From assembly GCA_049644265.1 (NCBI GenBank), contig JBARRO010000088.1, forward strand, positions 1-50,213: a DNA stretch of 50,213 bases, read 5' to 3'. This DNA comes from JBARRO01 sp049644265. GTDB taxonomy: Bacteria; Bacteroidota; Ignavibacteria; UBA10030. The position numbers were made by a program, and so were the translations under genes. Each line of letters starts with the position of its first letter. Positions within the stretch are counted from its first letter, which is position 1. Under the pieces are notes generated by a model. It was not told where the DNA came from. It worked only from the letters and a program-made list of their open reading frames with translations, and made no database searches. Shown one piece after another: positions 33,579-43,112 of the stretch.

Positions 33579-34742
33579 ATGAGTTCTTCGGTGAAAAACA
33601 TTGCAATTCTCGGGGCAACCGGATCCATCGGCCGGAACAGTCTCGAGGTAATCAAGAATCTCCCCGATCAGTTTCGCGTAACGTACCTCACCACGAACAA
33701 GAACACCGAACTCCTTCTCAAGCAGGTGCGGCAGTTCAAGCCTCGCGGGGTCGTGATTCTCGACGGTCATCAGGCATCGGAATTCAGAAGCCTCGTCGGC
33801 AATTCTGGCAATTCTATAGAGGTGCTCGAGGGAGAAGAAGGACTTTGTGAGATTGTCGGACGCGAGGATGTTGACCTCGTGATCAGCGCGTTAGTTGGTT
33901 TTGCGGGATTAAAACCGACGATCAATGCGATCCGCCACAAGAAGGACGTCGCGCTCGCCAACAAGGAAACGCTTGTCGCTGCAGGAAGCCTGGTGACCGC
34001 CCTCGTCCAGGAATATGGCGTGCGCCTGATTCCCATCGACAGCGAGCATAGTGCGATCCTGCAATGTCTCGCCGGCGAGGATCGATCCAATATCGCGAAG
34101 TTGATCCTCACTGCGTCCGGGGGGCCGTTTCTGAACACAAAGAAAGAGGATTTTCACACCATTCTCGTCGAACAAGCCCTGAATCATCCGAATTGGAAAA
34201 TGGGGAACAAAATCACAATCGATTCGGCGACCTTGATGAACAAGGGACTGGAAGTTATCGAGGCCCATTGGTTGTTCGGGATCCCGCCGGAGAGGATTGA
34301 TGTCGTGATTCATCCCCAATCAATTATCCACTCCATGGTGGAGTTCATTGACGGCTCTGTCAAAGCCCAACTCGGTCTTCCGGACATGAAGATTCCCATT
34401 CAGTATGCCCTGACGTACCCCGATCGCTCGTTCCTGAACGGTGGCAGGGTGAATTTCCCGGCTCTGCAATCCATGACGTTCTTTGAACCCGACAGGTCGA
34501 AGTTCCAGTGTCTGCAGCTGGCGTTTGATGCGCTTTCCCTCGGAGGCACTGCTCCGGCTGTCCTGAACGCGGCCAACGAAGTCGCTGTCGAATCATTCCT
34601 CGACAAAAAGATCGCCTTTCAGAAAATCCCCGAGCTTATCGAGCGGTCGATCGAATTTCACCAGGTGCATGCATCGCCGGAGTTGCATCATATCGTAGAG
34701 ACGGACAGAACTACGCGAACCTTTGTGAGAACGTTGCTGTGA
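33579..34742 (+). CDS. dxr: 1-deoxy-D-xylulose 5-phosphate reductoisomerase
   Basis: 387 residues, full length. The NADPH-binding GATGSIGRNSLEVI lies near the N-terminus. ALANKETLVAAG, IPIDSEHSAILQCL (metal ligands Asp and Glu), SGGPF, ITIDSATLMNKGLEVIEA and the substrate-loop region HPQSIIHSMVEF are all conserved. It catalyses the second step of the MEP isoprenoid pathway in the cytosol. It precedes rseP by 67 bp, the same order as in many bacteria, where this pair sits in the uppS-cdsA-dxr-rseP-bamA group; here the rest of that group is missing. Confidence 0.97.
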   Translation: MSSSVKNIAILGATGSIGRNSLEVIKNLPDQFRVTYLTTNKNTELLLKQVRQFKPRGVVILDGHQASEFRSLVGNSGNSIEVLEGEEGLCEIVGREDVDLVISALVGFAGLKPTINAIRHKKDVALANKETLVAAGSLVTALVQEYGVRLIPIDSEHSAILQCLAGEDRSNIAKLILTASGGPFLNTKKEDFHTILVEQALNHPNWKMGNKITIDSATLMNKGLEVIEAHWLFGIPPERIDVVIHPQSIIHSMVEFIDGSVKAQLGLPDMKIPIQYALTYPDRSFLNGGRVNFPALQSMTFFEPDRSKFQCLQLAFDALSLGGTAPAVLNAANEVAVESFLDKKIAFQKIPELIERSIEFHQVHASPELHHIVETDRTTRTFVRTLL

Positions 34743-34809
34743 TGTTGGCACCGGTTGTCTGGATTGGTCCGGGCGCATTCTTCCTTATTTACCCTGTAAA
34801 AATTACCAC

Positions 34810-36123
34810 ATGGAAATTCTAAGCACAGTATTTTACTTCATCGTCACGATCGGGATTCTGGTCTTTATTCATGAATTGGGCCATTTCCTGGCGGCGAAGA
34901 TGTTTGGTATGCGGGTTGATCGATTCAGTATCGGGTTCCCCCCGCGTGCCTTTGGCAAACAAATCGGCGAAACGGATTATTGCGTTTCGTGGGTCCCCAT
35001 CGGCGGGTATGTGAAGATCGCAGGTATGGTGGATGAGAGTATGGATACGGAGTTTCTCAACCAGGACCCTCAGCCCTGGGAGTTCCGTTCAAAACCGATC
35101 TGGCAGAGGATGGTGGTAATCTCTGCCGGCGTCATCATGAACATCTTGCTTGCGATCGCAATTTTTTGGGGGATCATTTACCACGAGGGGCGCATTGTCC
35201 GACCCGTCACGGAGGTTGGATATGTGATCCCGAACAGCCCCGCCGCAAAAGCGGGCCTGCGCATGGACGACAAGATTCTCTCGATCAACAAACAATCCGT
35301 GACACAGTGGGATGAGATTGAGAATCTCGTGTATGCGGAGAACATGGGAAACGACCTTGAATTCTCCGTCAGCAGGAACAATGCGACTGTACAGATTCCC
35401 ATTCGGCGGGCGGATATCCCGGATTTCTCGGAGGAGCGATTCGGTATTCTCCCCGCAGGACTGATCGCCGTTGTTGCGACAGTCGACGAGGGAAAGCCGG
35501 CGAAACAGATCGGGCTTCAACCGGGCGACACCATCCTTGCCGTCAACAAGGAAGCTGTAAGCTACGGTTCGCTCCCGGAAACGGTGCGAAAATACCCCGG
35601 GAAGGAAATCCTTCTTTCGTGGAAGCGCGGATCGCAGAGGTTTGACGTGCCGGTGACCCCGACGTCCGAAGGACGGATTGGAATTACGCTTGGGGCAGTT
35701 TACAACGGCCCCGTAACTCATGTTCAGTATGGGTTCTTTGGCGCACTCCCGGCAGGAGTTCATGAAGTTGTCGTCGCAAGTCGTTTGTTTTTGACGAACA
35801 TCTTTCAGATTGTTGTCGGGAAGACTTCGCTTGCCAAGTCTGTGGGTGGTCCGATCAAAATCGCCCAGATGGCAAACAGATCTGCGGAAAGCGGAGCTGC
35901 GAGTTTCCTCGGTTTCATGGCTCTTCTGAGCATGAGCCTGGCTTTGTTAAATATCTTTCCGTTTCCAGCGTTGGACGGCGGACATCTGGTGTTTCTTGTC
36001 TATGAAGGAGTGTTTCGGAGGGAAATACCCCATAAGGTGAAGATTGCCATCCAACAAGCGGGCGTGTTCCTCCTCCTTGTGTTTATGGCCTTCGTTCTCT
36101 ATAATGACATCGTCAATTTTTGA
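34810..36123 (+). CDS. rseP: RIP metalloprotease RseP (site-2 protease)
   Basis: 437 residues with four predicted membrane helices. The zinc motif HELGH (21-25, in FIHELGHFLAAKMFGMRVDRF) and the second active-site block FPFPALDGGHL near the C-terminus are intact. Two PDZ domains lie between (about 115-190 and 205-275; NSPAAKAGLRMDDKILSIN and PAKQIGLQPGDTILAVN). It cuts membrane-bound regulators such as anti-sigma factors within the membrane. The anti-sigma at 28689 is a candidate substrate by inference only. Confidence 0.95.
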   Translation: MEILSTVFYFIVTIGILVFIHELGHFLAAKMFGMRVDRFSIGFPPRAFGKQIGETDYCVSWVPIGGYVKIAGMVDESMDTEFLNQDPQPWEFRSKPIWQRMVVISAGVIMNILLAIAIFWGIIYHEGRIVRPVTEVGYVIPNSPAAKAGLRMDDKILSINKQSVTQWDEIENLVYAENMGNDLEFSVSRNNATVQIPIRRADIPDFSEERFGILPAGLIAVVATVDEGKPAKQIGLQPGDTILAVNKEAVSYGSLPETVRKYPGKEILLSWKRGSQRFDVPVTPTSEGRIGITLGAVYNGPVTHVQYGFFGALPAGVHEVVVASRLFLTNIFQIVVGKTSLAKSVGGPIKIAQMANRSAESGAASFLGFMALLSMSLALLNIFPFPALDGGHLVFLVYEGVFRREIPHKVKIAIQQAGVFLLLVFMAFVLYNDIVNF

Positions 36124-36135
36124 ACGTGTTCTCCG

Positions 36136-36178
36136 TGTGACAATAGTCACCATAGACCAGAGCCCCCGCTTGTAATTT
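36136..36178 (+). promoter_or_regulatory. CRP-like palindrome and -10 element before the cyclase operon
   Basis: TGTGA-CAATAG-TCACC (36136-36151) matches the CRP consensus TGTGA-N6-TCACA at 9 of 10 half-site bases. TAATTT (36173-36178, reading TAATTTG) is a plausible -10. If transcription starts 7 nt later at 36185, the palindrome is centred at -41.5, the class II activator position. No good -35 is present, as expected for an activated promoter. Confidence 0.5.
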
Positions 36179-36213
36179 GGTACTACATGCACTTATATCA
36201 GGAGGAACTACAC

Positions 36214-37359
36214 ATGAAGGTCAAACGGTTTGGCACATTCTGGCTCTTGCTGGTGGCCCTTGGGCTTTATGCAACTCCCAGCCACGCTCGGCAGAATCAG
36301 ATTGATATCAACCTTCCCGCATTCAACTATGACGTTCTCTACCTTACGGACTATATCGACTTTGCGACACAGAAGCTTGCAAAATCGATTCCGGATTTTT
36401 CCGGGGAGATCATCAACAAGACGAATGGCCCTGTCGATTTTTGGATCTGGGCGCAGGCCTCGATCCAGTTGACCGGTAAAGGTCAGGAGCTCTTGGCAAC
36501 AATTGCGTCTGAGCCGATCTCGAAGAGATTAGGCCGGCCGATGGGAGCGGGTGAGCGACTCGGACTCTCCTCCAACGACCTGAAGGGTGAATCAACCGGA
36601 TTTTTTGAGATTCAAAACGGGACAGCCGGCTATGTAGAAGGACCCGGCAGGAAAACCCTTGAAGACCTCATTAATAACTCTGGTCAGTCGACGGCTCCTG
36701 TAGGTATTTACAGAATTGAAGTCTATGCGTTTCCGCTCCCCAAGGGTTCGGCGAGTTCTGGTTCTCCAAGTCTTTCAACGGCTCTTGGCCGCGGTGGACG
36801 CACCATTACAATCAAGAACAGTTCCCCCAACGAAGTTTCTGTGACGTTGATTGATCCGCAGCCCGGCGCAGCTGTACCGACAACGCTCCCGTCATTCTCC
36901 TGGACGTCGCCGAATTCAACGAATACTCTGTATGTCTACGAGAAGCTGCCCACTCACCGATCACCCCAGGAAGCAATCACGGGCGTGCCGTATCTGAAAA
37001 AAGAGCTCGTTGGCGCGACGACGCTTACGTATCCCGTCGATGCTTCTCGCAGACTCGAGCAAAACAAAAGTTACTACTGGTTTGTTGAAACCAACGTCAC
37101 GACGAACCGCGGTACGCAAACCCGACGGAGTGAAATTCAGCTGTTCCGGATTGTTCTTGAGAATCCGCTTGCCCGTGCTGTCGAGCGTCTGCTTGGAAAC
37201 CTCGGAAGCAACGTCTCCGGCACCTACGCAACACTTCAGAGTCTCGGGTGGATTCCCAACCGGGTAACGCTCGATGGAAAAGTGCTGACGACAGACGAAC
37301 TGAATGCACTTGCCAACCAACTGACTGAACAGAATGTTAAAGAGGCGCGCGCTGAATAG
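36214..37359 (+). CDS. Exported protein with Fn3-like region, function unknown
   Basis: 381 residues from the ATG at 36214, behind a strong AGGAGG-like site (CAGGAGGAACTACAC); an upstream in-frame ATG at 36187 lacks one. A signal peptide (FGTFWLLLVALGLYATPSHA) precedes a region with INLPAFNYDVLYLTDYIDF, which reads like a surface-associated domain. A beta-sandwich, fibronectin-type block follows (about 220-320; LPSFSWTSPNSTNTLYVYE, KSYYWFVETNV). The C-terminal 60 residues are helical. It is the first gene of the rightward run ending in the CHASE2 cyclase, 43 bp before the FecR gene. I do not recognise a named family. Confidence 0.7.
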   Translation: MKVKRFGTFWLLLVALGLYATPSHARQNQIDINLPAFNYDVLYLTDYIDFATQKLAKSIPDFSGEIINKTNGPVDFWIWAQASIQLTGKGQELLATIASEPISKRLGRPMGAGERLGLSSNDLKGESTGFFEIQNGTAGYVEGPGRKTLEDLINNSGQSTAPVGIYRIEVYAFPLPKGSASSGSPSLSTALGRGGRTITIKNSSPNEVSVTLIDPQPGAAVPTTLPSFSWTSPNSTNTLYVYEKLPTHRSPQEAITGVPYLKKELVGATTLTYPVDASRRLEQNKSYYWFVETNVTTNRGTQTRRSEIQLFRIVLENPLARAVERLLGNLGSNVSGTYATLQSLGWIPNRVTLDGKVLTTDELNALANQLTEQNVKEARAE

Positions 37360-37402
37360 CGCGTTCCCAAGGACCGTTGAAATTACTTCAGGAGATCCAA
37401 CA

Positions 37403-38194
37403 ATGAAACATTCAAAAATCCTCGCCTTCATTCTTGTGGCCAGTCTCTTGGCGATGAGCCCGGCATGGAGGGCTCCGCAGGATAAGAAGGACATTCAGGC
37501 CATTCTTGTGAAGGTCGTCCGGGACGTTACCAAGAACGCCAGCACAACATCCGGATGGCAGAAAGCGATTCCTCTCGACCGGTTGAAGTCGGGCTACCAG
37601 GTCCGCACAGATGCTGGCTCCGCTGCAATCATCAAGTTCGCGGATGAAACAAAAATCATCGTCCGGCAGAAATCGATCGTGACGATCACGGGCAAGGTGC
37701 AGGGAAAGCAGATCCTTGACCGCGACGTGTATACCGAGAAGGGCAATCTTCAGTTTAATGTGAAGAAGCAGGAGAAGGAACAATTTCGCTTCTCTTCCCC
37801 GATTTCCGTGGCGTCGATTCGCGGAACCGAGGGCGCCTTTGTCTCTGACGTCGATAGCTCCGGCATGCTCGTCATCACTGAAGGGCTGGCGACATACACG
37901 AATCTGTTGACAAATCAATCTCAGGATGTCGGCCATGGCCAAACGGGTCGTATTCAGGGAAAGAACTTCAATGTCGGTAACTCCTCCGAAGACGAAAAGA
38001 ACCTTGGGTCTTCAAACTCAAACCTCACGACAGGCTCGGGCGGCGGAACAAGTGGCAGCGGAACTGGCGGCGGAACAACGGGAGGCGGGACTGGCGGCGG
38101 AGTGAGTGACCAGCAAAAGACAAAAGAACTCATTATCTATGGGGAAGATGTGAACGGTCAGCAAAAGAAGATCATCATAAAAATACAGCAGTAG
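37403..38194 (+). CDS. Exported FecR-domain protein with Gly/Thr-rich linker
   Basis: 263 residues from the ATG at 37403 behind CAGGAG; the longer frame from 37334 overlaps the previous gene. A signal peptide (about 1-22) leads to a FecR domain (about 30-185): ALVKVVRDVT-type start, LKSGYQVRTDAGSAAIIKFAD, NLQFNV and SPISVASIRGTEGAFV. The region 210-240 is a Gly/Ser/Thr repeat, and the tail KELIIYGEDVNGQQKKIIIKI ends in a beta strand. There is no transmembrane anti-sigma N-terminus, so it is a free periplasmic FecR protein rather than a sigma regulator. It may bind the cell wall or a signalling partner. Confidence 0.83.
   Translation: MKHSKILAFILVASLLAMSPAWRAPQDKKDIQAILVKVVRDVTKNASTTSGWQKAIPLDRLKSGYQVRTDAGSAAIIKFADETKIIVRQKSIVTITGKVQGKQILDRDVYTEKGNLQFNVKKQEKEQFRFSSPISVASIRGTEGAFVSDVDSSGMLVITEGLATYTNLLTNQSQDVGHGQTGRIQGKNFNVGNSSEDEKNLGSSNSNLTTGSGGGTSGSGTGGGTTGGGTGGGVSDQQKTKELIIYGEDVNGQQKKIIIKIQQ
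38040..38103 (+). repeat. GGCGGAACA-type repeat encoding the FecR linker
   Basis: Imperfect units of about 15 bp (ggcggaacaa, ggcagcggaact, ggcggcggaaca and so on) run inside the FecR gene and encode the GGGTSGSGTGGGTTGGG linker. Such tracts readily change length by slippage. Confidence 0.6.
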
Positions 38195-38250
38195 CAACAA
38201 GAACGTGCGCATGGAACTCTTGCTTCCTGCGAACAGTTTTCCTACATTTT

Positions 38251-38287
38251 GCGGCAGGATTTGACGATCCTGCCGCTTTTATTTTTT
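38251..38287 (+). terminator. Terminator after the FecR gene
   Basis: GCGGCAGGAT (38251-38260), loop TTGACG and ATCCTGCCGC (38267-38276), then TTTTATTTTTTG. The 10 bp stem is strong. It lies between the FecR gene and the beta-barrel gene, so expression of the two downstream genes needs read-through or another promoter. Confidence 0.85.
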
Positions 38288-38342
38288 GGGGGAATCCATC
38301 CAGCAAAGCTTTTCCTTTTCTCAAAACATTCATGAGGCTGTC

Positions 38343-40874
38343 ATGAACTTCTCCGTTCCTCGCAGGCTTTTTGCCCTTTTTGTTCTCGTGCCGTGTCTGC
38401 TCGCCGCTCAAGGGGCCAGCTTGATCACAAAAGTCACCGTCTCCCCAGCGAAGGAGAAGTTGCCGGTGTCGATTAGCGTTGAACTTGCGCAGAACTCGTC
38501 CGTACAAAAAGTCACTCTCAAGTACAGGTCGTTTGGAGAAAGCGACTACAAAGAGCTCGAAATGCTCATTGCCGGACGCACGGCCACAGTGAGTCTGCCG
38601 GCAGAATTTGTGCGCCCGCCCTACGTCGAGTATTTTGTGCAAGTCGATATCGATGGCGGGAAAAAGGAATTTTATCCCGTGGTAGAGAGTCAGCCTGGCG
38701 TCCCCAGTGATCGTGGTCCGGAGGCAACACCGGCACAAATCAACGTCACCCCCGAGAATCCAAAAGATAAAGAGGCTGTCCTCCTGAGTCCCGAACCGGG
38801 AGAGATCGTTGCGGTTGAGGACCTGGCGGTTACAATCTCTCTCTTCAATGCAAGTGATGCTGTAAACCCTGCCGCCACGAAGATCTACCTCGACGGCATC
38901 GATGTCTCAGGAGATGCAATTCGATTCGACGATCTTATCACCTATTCTCCCAAGAATTTCTCCCGACCCCTGAACCTCGGTTCTCATTTCCTAAAAATAG
39001 AACTCAGGGATACCCTGGGAAATTTTTACCATAGTATCGAAACAAGCTTTGGGTTGTCCACCGCAGCAGCTATTGCGGAGGAAAAAGCACGCTTGCAGGC
39101 AAATGGATCTGCGCAGCTGGAGTATCGAAACGAAAACGTTAGTTCCGGGGCCACAACATATCTGCGCGGCGACGTACGAACCGACGCTTCCTACGGCTTC
39201 GCCAACTTCGGAGCGAACATCCATCTGGATAATCAGGACAGACCCGAGCGCCAACCGCAGAACCGCTTCTCGTTCTACGGAGACGTAAAGTACCTCAGAG
39301 TTGAGGTCGGGGATGCGTTCCCGAAATTCCCCAGTCTGATCGTCAGTGGTAAACGTGTTCGTGGAGTATCGGGGAACCTGACCCTCGGATTTTTCAACCT
39401 CGACGCGACTTTTGGACAGACCGAGCGCGCCATTGAAGGGACGCTCGCTCTTTCCGACACCACGTATCCCGACACGGCCTCGGTCAATTCCAGGCCTAAA
39501 AACTCCGCCAACCGGGGCAATTTCTTTCGCTACAACATCTTTGCACCGGGAACCTACACGCGAAGTTTCTTTGCTGTGCGACCGAGTTTTGGGAACGGTG
39601 AGAACTTTCAACTCGGATTTACCTATATGAAAGCGAAAGATGATCTTGGGTCGATCAACTATGGGATCCTGCCGCAGGAAAACCTCGTTGCGGGCACCGA
39701 CCTTACGATCGCTTTCGACGACCAGCATGTCAAATGGGAGACCCAGGCGTCGCTGGGAATCCTCAATACGGATATTTCCAAAGGCGGTTTTACAGATGCG
39801 ACGTTTGATTCGCTCCGTCAAAGCACACGGGGGGCCAGCGATTCAGTTCAAAAGAACAAGGATTATGACGACCTCAAGAAGCTCGCCGACCTTGCGAACA
39901 ACGTCATCACGGTCAATGAGAATCTCACACCCATCAATCCCATTGCAACCGGATTGCCGGGGGTTTCGATGGAGAGCATCCTGTCTCTCAACTATTTCAA
40001 CAATTTCCTCCGTGCACAGTTCTTCCGGCGTGGCGCAGCGTACAAATCATTCGGCAACGAGTACTTGCAGACCGACATCCAGGGAATTCAGGTCTCAGAC
40101 TTTCTCCGAATGTTCAGCAATAGAGTGTTCTTAAGCGTTTCTGTCGAGCAAAAGAACGACAACACTGCCAATACCAAGGAAGTGACAACGAGTTACTCGA
40201 ACATCAATACCTCCCTTTCCTTGAACCTCGGAGCGCAGATTCCGACGTTCCAGATCGGATTCGGACAATTTGGCAGGAATGCCGATGTGGACAATACAAC
40301 GCGGAACGCTCTCGTGAATAGACCGGACTCGGCCACGGTGACAAAATCTGCGGACGAAACGACGAACAGGTACTTCATAGGTACGAGCTACGACTTTGTT
40401 GCCGGACTTCGCCATACATTCGCCATGAGCTTTAATTTGTCCGACCGCGTTGACAACACATTCTTCAAGAAGAACCAGAACAACTACTTTGTTCAGGGCT
40501 CCCTCGTCTCTAACTTCAAGATTCCCTTTCAATCAACCGTGTCGGTGGTGTACAGCAAGAACCACAGCGAATCAATGTCGTTCTACGGCGGCGGCGATCC
40601 GGCGCATCCGCGCAACACAGACAGTCTCCTTGTTCCGACAGACTTCAATTACACCATCGTCAGTCTCGGTGGCCTCTACCGAATGTTGAATGATAACCTG
40701 CGTCTCACGGGAGTCTTCACGCCGGCGTTCGGGGCCTTGAATCGGACGAGCTTCCAGGCGGGCGCAGACTACACCTATCTCAGGCATAACTTTACGCTGC
40801 AGTTTGATTTCATCAGGAACACGGGCCAGAGCGATGATACCATTCTGAGCTTCATCTACCGCTTCAACTTCTGA
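38343..40874 (+). CDS. Large outer-membrane beta-barrel protein with N-terminal Ig-like domains
   Basis: 843 residues from the ATG at 38343, which opens a signal peptide (FALFVLVPCLLAAQ). Two Ig-like beta-sandwich domains follow (about 18-110 and 130-240; VTLKYRSFGESDYKELEM, then LLSPEPGEIVAVEDLAVTIS). The rest (about 270-843) is a series of amphipathic strands (YLRVEVGDAFPKFPSLIVSG, TLGFFNLDATFGQTE and others), ending in SFIYRFNF with a C-terminal Phe as in outer-membrane barrels. A start at 38286 would lie in the terminator. It precedes the CHASE2 cyclase by 13 bp. I do not recognise a named family. Confidence 0.75.
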   Translation: MNFSVPRRLFALFVLVPCLLAAQGASLITKVTVSPAKEKLPVSISVELAQNSSVQKVTLKYRSFGESDYKELEMLIAGRTATVSLPAEFVRPPYVEYFVQVDIDGGKKEFYPVVESQPGVPSDRGPEATPAQINVTPENPKDKEAVLLSPEPGEIVAVEDLAVTISLFNASDAVNPAATKIYLDGIDVSGDAIRFDDLITYSPKNFSRPLNLGSHFLKIELRDTLGNFYHSIETSFGLSTAAAIAEEKARLQANGSAQLEYRNENVSSGATTYLRGDVRTDASYGFANFGANIHLDNQDRPERQPQNRFSFYGDVKYLRVEVGDAFPKFPSLIVSGKRVRGVSGNLTLGFFNLDATFGQTERAIEGTLALSDTTYPDTASVNSRPKNSANRGNFFRYNIFAPGTYTRSFFAVRPSFGNGENFQLGFTYMKAKDDLGSINYGILPQENLVAGTDLTIAFDDQHVKWETQASLGILNTDISKGGFTDATFDSLRQSTRGASDSVQKNKDYDDLKKLADLANNVITVNENLTPINPIATGLPGVSMESILSLNYFNNFLRAQFFRRGAAYKSFGNEYLQTDIQGIQVSDFLRMFSNRVFLSVSVEQKNDNTANTKEVTTSYSNINTSLSLNLGAQIPTFQIGFGQFGRNADVDNTTRNALVNRPDSATVTKSADETTNRYFIGTSYDFVAGLRHTFAMSFNLSDRVDNTFFKKNQNNYFVQGSLVSNFKIPFQSTVSVVYSKNHSESMSFYGGGDPAHPRNTDSLLVPTDFNYTIVSLGGLYRMLNDNLRLTGVFTPAFGALNRTSFQAGADYTYLRHNFTLQFDFIRNTGQSDDTILSFIYRFNF

Positions 40875-40887
40875 GGAATCAATCGAA

Positions 40888-43089
40888 ATGACATCGTACG
40901 ACTTTAAGAAGAAATTTCTTCCCCTTCTTATCAAGCTTGGCATCGGGCTTGGTATTGGATTGTTTGTTGTCATCGTAACACAGGGATGGTTCTTCGAACT
41001 CACATTTCTGAAGAACATCGACCTTCTGACCGTCGATATCCGGTACCAGAGCCGTTATGAGCGCGAGGACGAGGCAACTCAAAATCGAATGAAAAACAAC
41101 GGGGATGTGGTCATTGTTGGAATTTCGGACGAGGACCTCAAGGCCATGCCCGAGAAGTTTCCGTTCCCCCGTTCGTATTACGCCCACTTGATTGAAAACC
41201 TCAACCGGGCCGGCGCGCGGGCAATCGTATTTGATATGACCTTTGAATCACCCTCGCGGGGCGATACCGTTCTTCGCGAAACGCTCCAGAAGTACAACAA
41301 CGTGGTGCTTGCTGTAAAATCGCAGACGGGGGCAATATCCGAACAGTATGAAATTCGCTCCATCGAGCAAAAATATGACAACGTCTTCTTTGATGTCGAC
41401 AAGCAGCTCGGGGTTGTGAACATCATCAAAGACCGTGACGATGTGTGCCGTCGGTACCTGCCGATGGTAACGGTGAACGACAACCTCACACCTACGCTTG
41501 CGTTTGCGGCGCTTAACCGATACTACAATCTCCAGCCACTTACTCGTGTCAAAATTACGGGCGACAATTTCGTTCTCAAAAACCGCGATATCCCGCGATA
41601 CGATCCATCGTCATTCATGCTCAGTTACTACGGACCAGTTGAGACATTCCGATACATCGGATTCCGCCAGGTCATCAACGACGAGACCTTCAGCACGAAG
41701 GATGAGCTGGAGCTGGGCGAGCAGCTTGATGAGTTCGACGAAGGCACCATGAAGCTTTTCAAGAACAAGATCGTCCTCATCGGCTCGACCATGCCGGAAG
41801 AGCGGGACTATCACAATGTGCCGATTCCAAAGGTCGACCAGGGAAAAAGCAATTACACGATGCACGGGGTGGAGATTCATGCGACGGCCATCCAAAACGT
41901 CATCGACGGCAATTTCATTCAGAAGATCGACCCCTCGCTAGAAATCGTTCTCACCCTCCTGCTTTCCATCGGGTCCTTCTTCGGACTTTATGCAATTAAA
42001 CAGATCCACTTCCGCTATGTCTGGCTCATCGAGATCGGCACGTTTGTCATTGTCCTGCTCCTCATCGGAGCCGTTTTTGAGCTTTCGCTTCTCACATTCT
42101 CCTCAAACGGAATTCTTGTCAACATCGTCAACCCGAGTTTCGCCATCGTCCTGTCTTACTTTGGCACCGCAGTCTATCAGTATCTCACCGAACGCCAGCA
42201 AAAAGCTCTGATCAAGAACGTGTTCGGACATTACCTCAGCCCCACGATGGTCAACATGCTCGCGAACGACCCGGATAAGGCCAAGCTTGGCGGAGATCGT
42301 CGTGAGCTTACCGTGTTCTTCTCGGATATTGCCAACTTCACGACCGTCTCCGAGAGTTTCAAGCAGCCGGAAGGACTGGTTGAGTTGTTGAATGAATATC
42401 TCGAGGAGATGACGAGCGTTGTGCTGAAATATGAGGGAACCCTCGACAAATACGTCGGTGACGCCATTATTGCCTTCTGGGGAGCCCCGATGCCGCAGAA
42501 AGACCACGTCTACCGCGGTTGCATCGCAGCGCTTGAAATGCAGAAACGACTGGCGGAGTTGCGGCCGAAGTGGAAGAAAGAAGGAAGGCCCGAGCTCAGT
42601 GCACGCTGCGGACTCAACACCGGCGTGATGATCGTGGGCAACATCGGTGGCAAAGACCGGTTTGACTATACTGTCATCGGTGACAGTGTGAACCTCGCTT
42701 CACGCCTGGAAGGCGCGAACAAGCAGTATCACTCAAACATCATGATCAGCGAGTTCACCTACAATCATGTTAAGGGCAAGGTTGTCGTTCGGGAGTTGGA
42801 TCTGATTCAGGTTAAGGGAAAGACTGAGCCGGTTAAGGTGTTCGAGCTCCTTGGAAAGTCAGACATGCCTCTCACGGAAGCCCAGAAACAATCTATCGAG
42901 CTCTATCATGAAGGTTTGAAGTTGTATCGTCAGAGGAAATGGGAGGAGGCCATCGCATACATGAGCCAGGCCCATCAACTCGATCCTTCCTGCTACTCGG
43001 CGCAAATCTATCAGGAGCGTGCCAGCCTCTACCAACTCACGCCACCACCCGACGATTGGAATGGCGTCTTCGTGATGACCACAAAATAA
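40888..43089 (+). CDS. CHASE2-domain class III adenylate/guanylate cyclase with TPR tail
   Basis: 733 residues. One N-terminal helix (about 13-33) is followed by a periplasmic CHASE2 domain (about 40-340; VVIVGISDEDLKAMPEKFPFPR, ARAIVFDMTFE, KIVLIGSTMPEE). Three membrane helices occupy about 350-435. The cytosolic cyclase domain (about 460-650) has VFFSDIANFT (metal Asp near 479), LDKYVGDAIIAFWG (second Asp; Lys as in adenylate cyclases) and DYTVIGDSVNLASRLE with the catalytic Asn and Arg. A TPR-like segment (about 670-720) closes the protein. All catalytic residues are present, so it should be active, probably making cAMP in response to a periplasmic signal. Confidence 0.92.
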   Translation: MTSYDFKKKFLPLLIKLGIGLGIGLFVVIVTQGWFFELTFLKNIDLLTVDIRYQSRYEREDEATQNRMKNNGDVVIVGISDEDLKAMPEKFPFPRSYYAHLIENLNRAGARAIVFDMTFESPSRGDTVLRETLQKYNNVVLAVKSQTGAISEQYEIRSIEQKYDNVFFDVDKQLGVVNIIKDRDDVCRRYLPMVTVNDNLTPTLAFAALNRYYNLQPLTRVKITGDNFVLKNRDIPRYDPSSFMLSYYGPVETFRYIGFRQVINDETFSTKDELELGEQLDEFDEGTMKLFKNKIVLIGSTMPEERDYHNVPIPKVDQGKSNYTMHGVEIHATAIQNVIDGNFIQKIDPSLEIVLTLLLSIGSFFGLYAIKQIHFRYVWLIEIGTFVIVLLLIGAVFELSLLTFSSNGILVNIVNPSFAIVLSYFGTAVYQYLTERQQKALIKNVFGHYLSPTMVNMLANDPDKAKLGGDRRELTVFFSDIANFTTVSESFKQPEGLVELLNEYLEEMTSVVLKYEGTLDKYVGDAIIAFWGAPMPQKDHVYRGCIAALEMQKRLAELRPKWKKEGRPELSARCGLNTGVMIVGNIGGKDRFDYTVIGDSVNLASRLEGANKQYHSNIMISEFTYNHVKGKVVVRELDLIQVKGKTEPVKVFELLGKSDMPLTEAQKQSIELYHEGLKLYRQRKWEEAIAYMSQAHQLDPSCYSAQIYQERASLYQLTPPPDDWNGVFVMTTK

Positions 43090-43112
43090 TTTCCTTCATC
43101 ATCTCTTAACAA

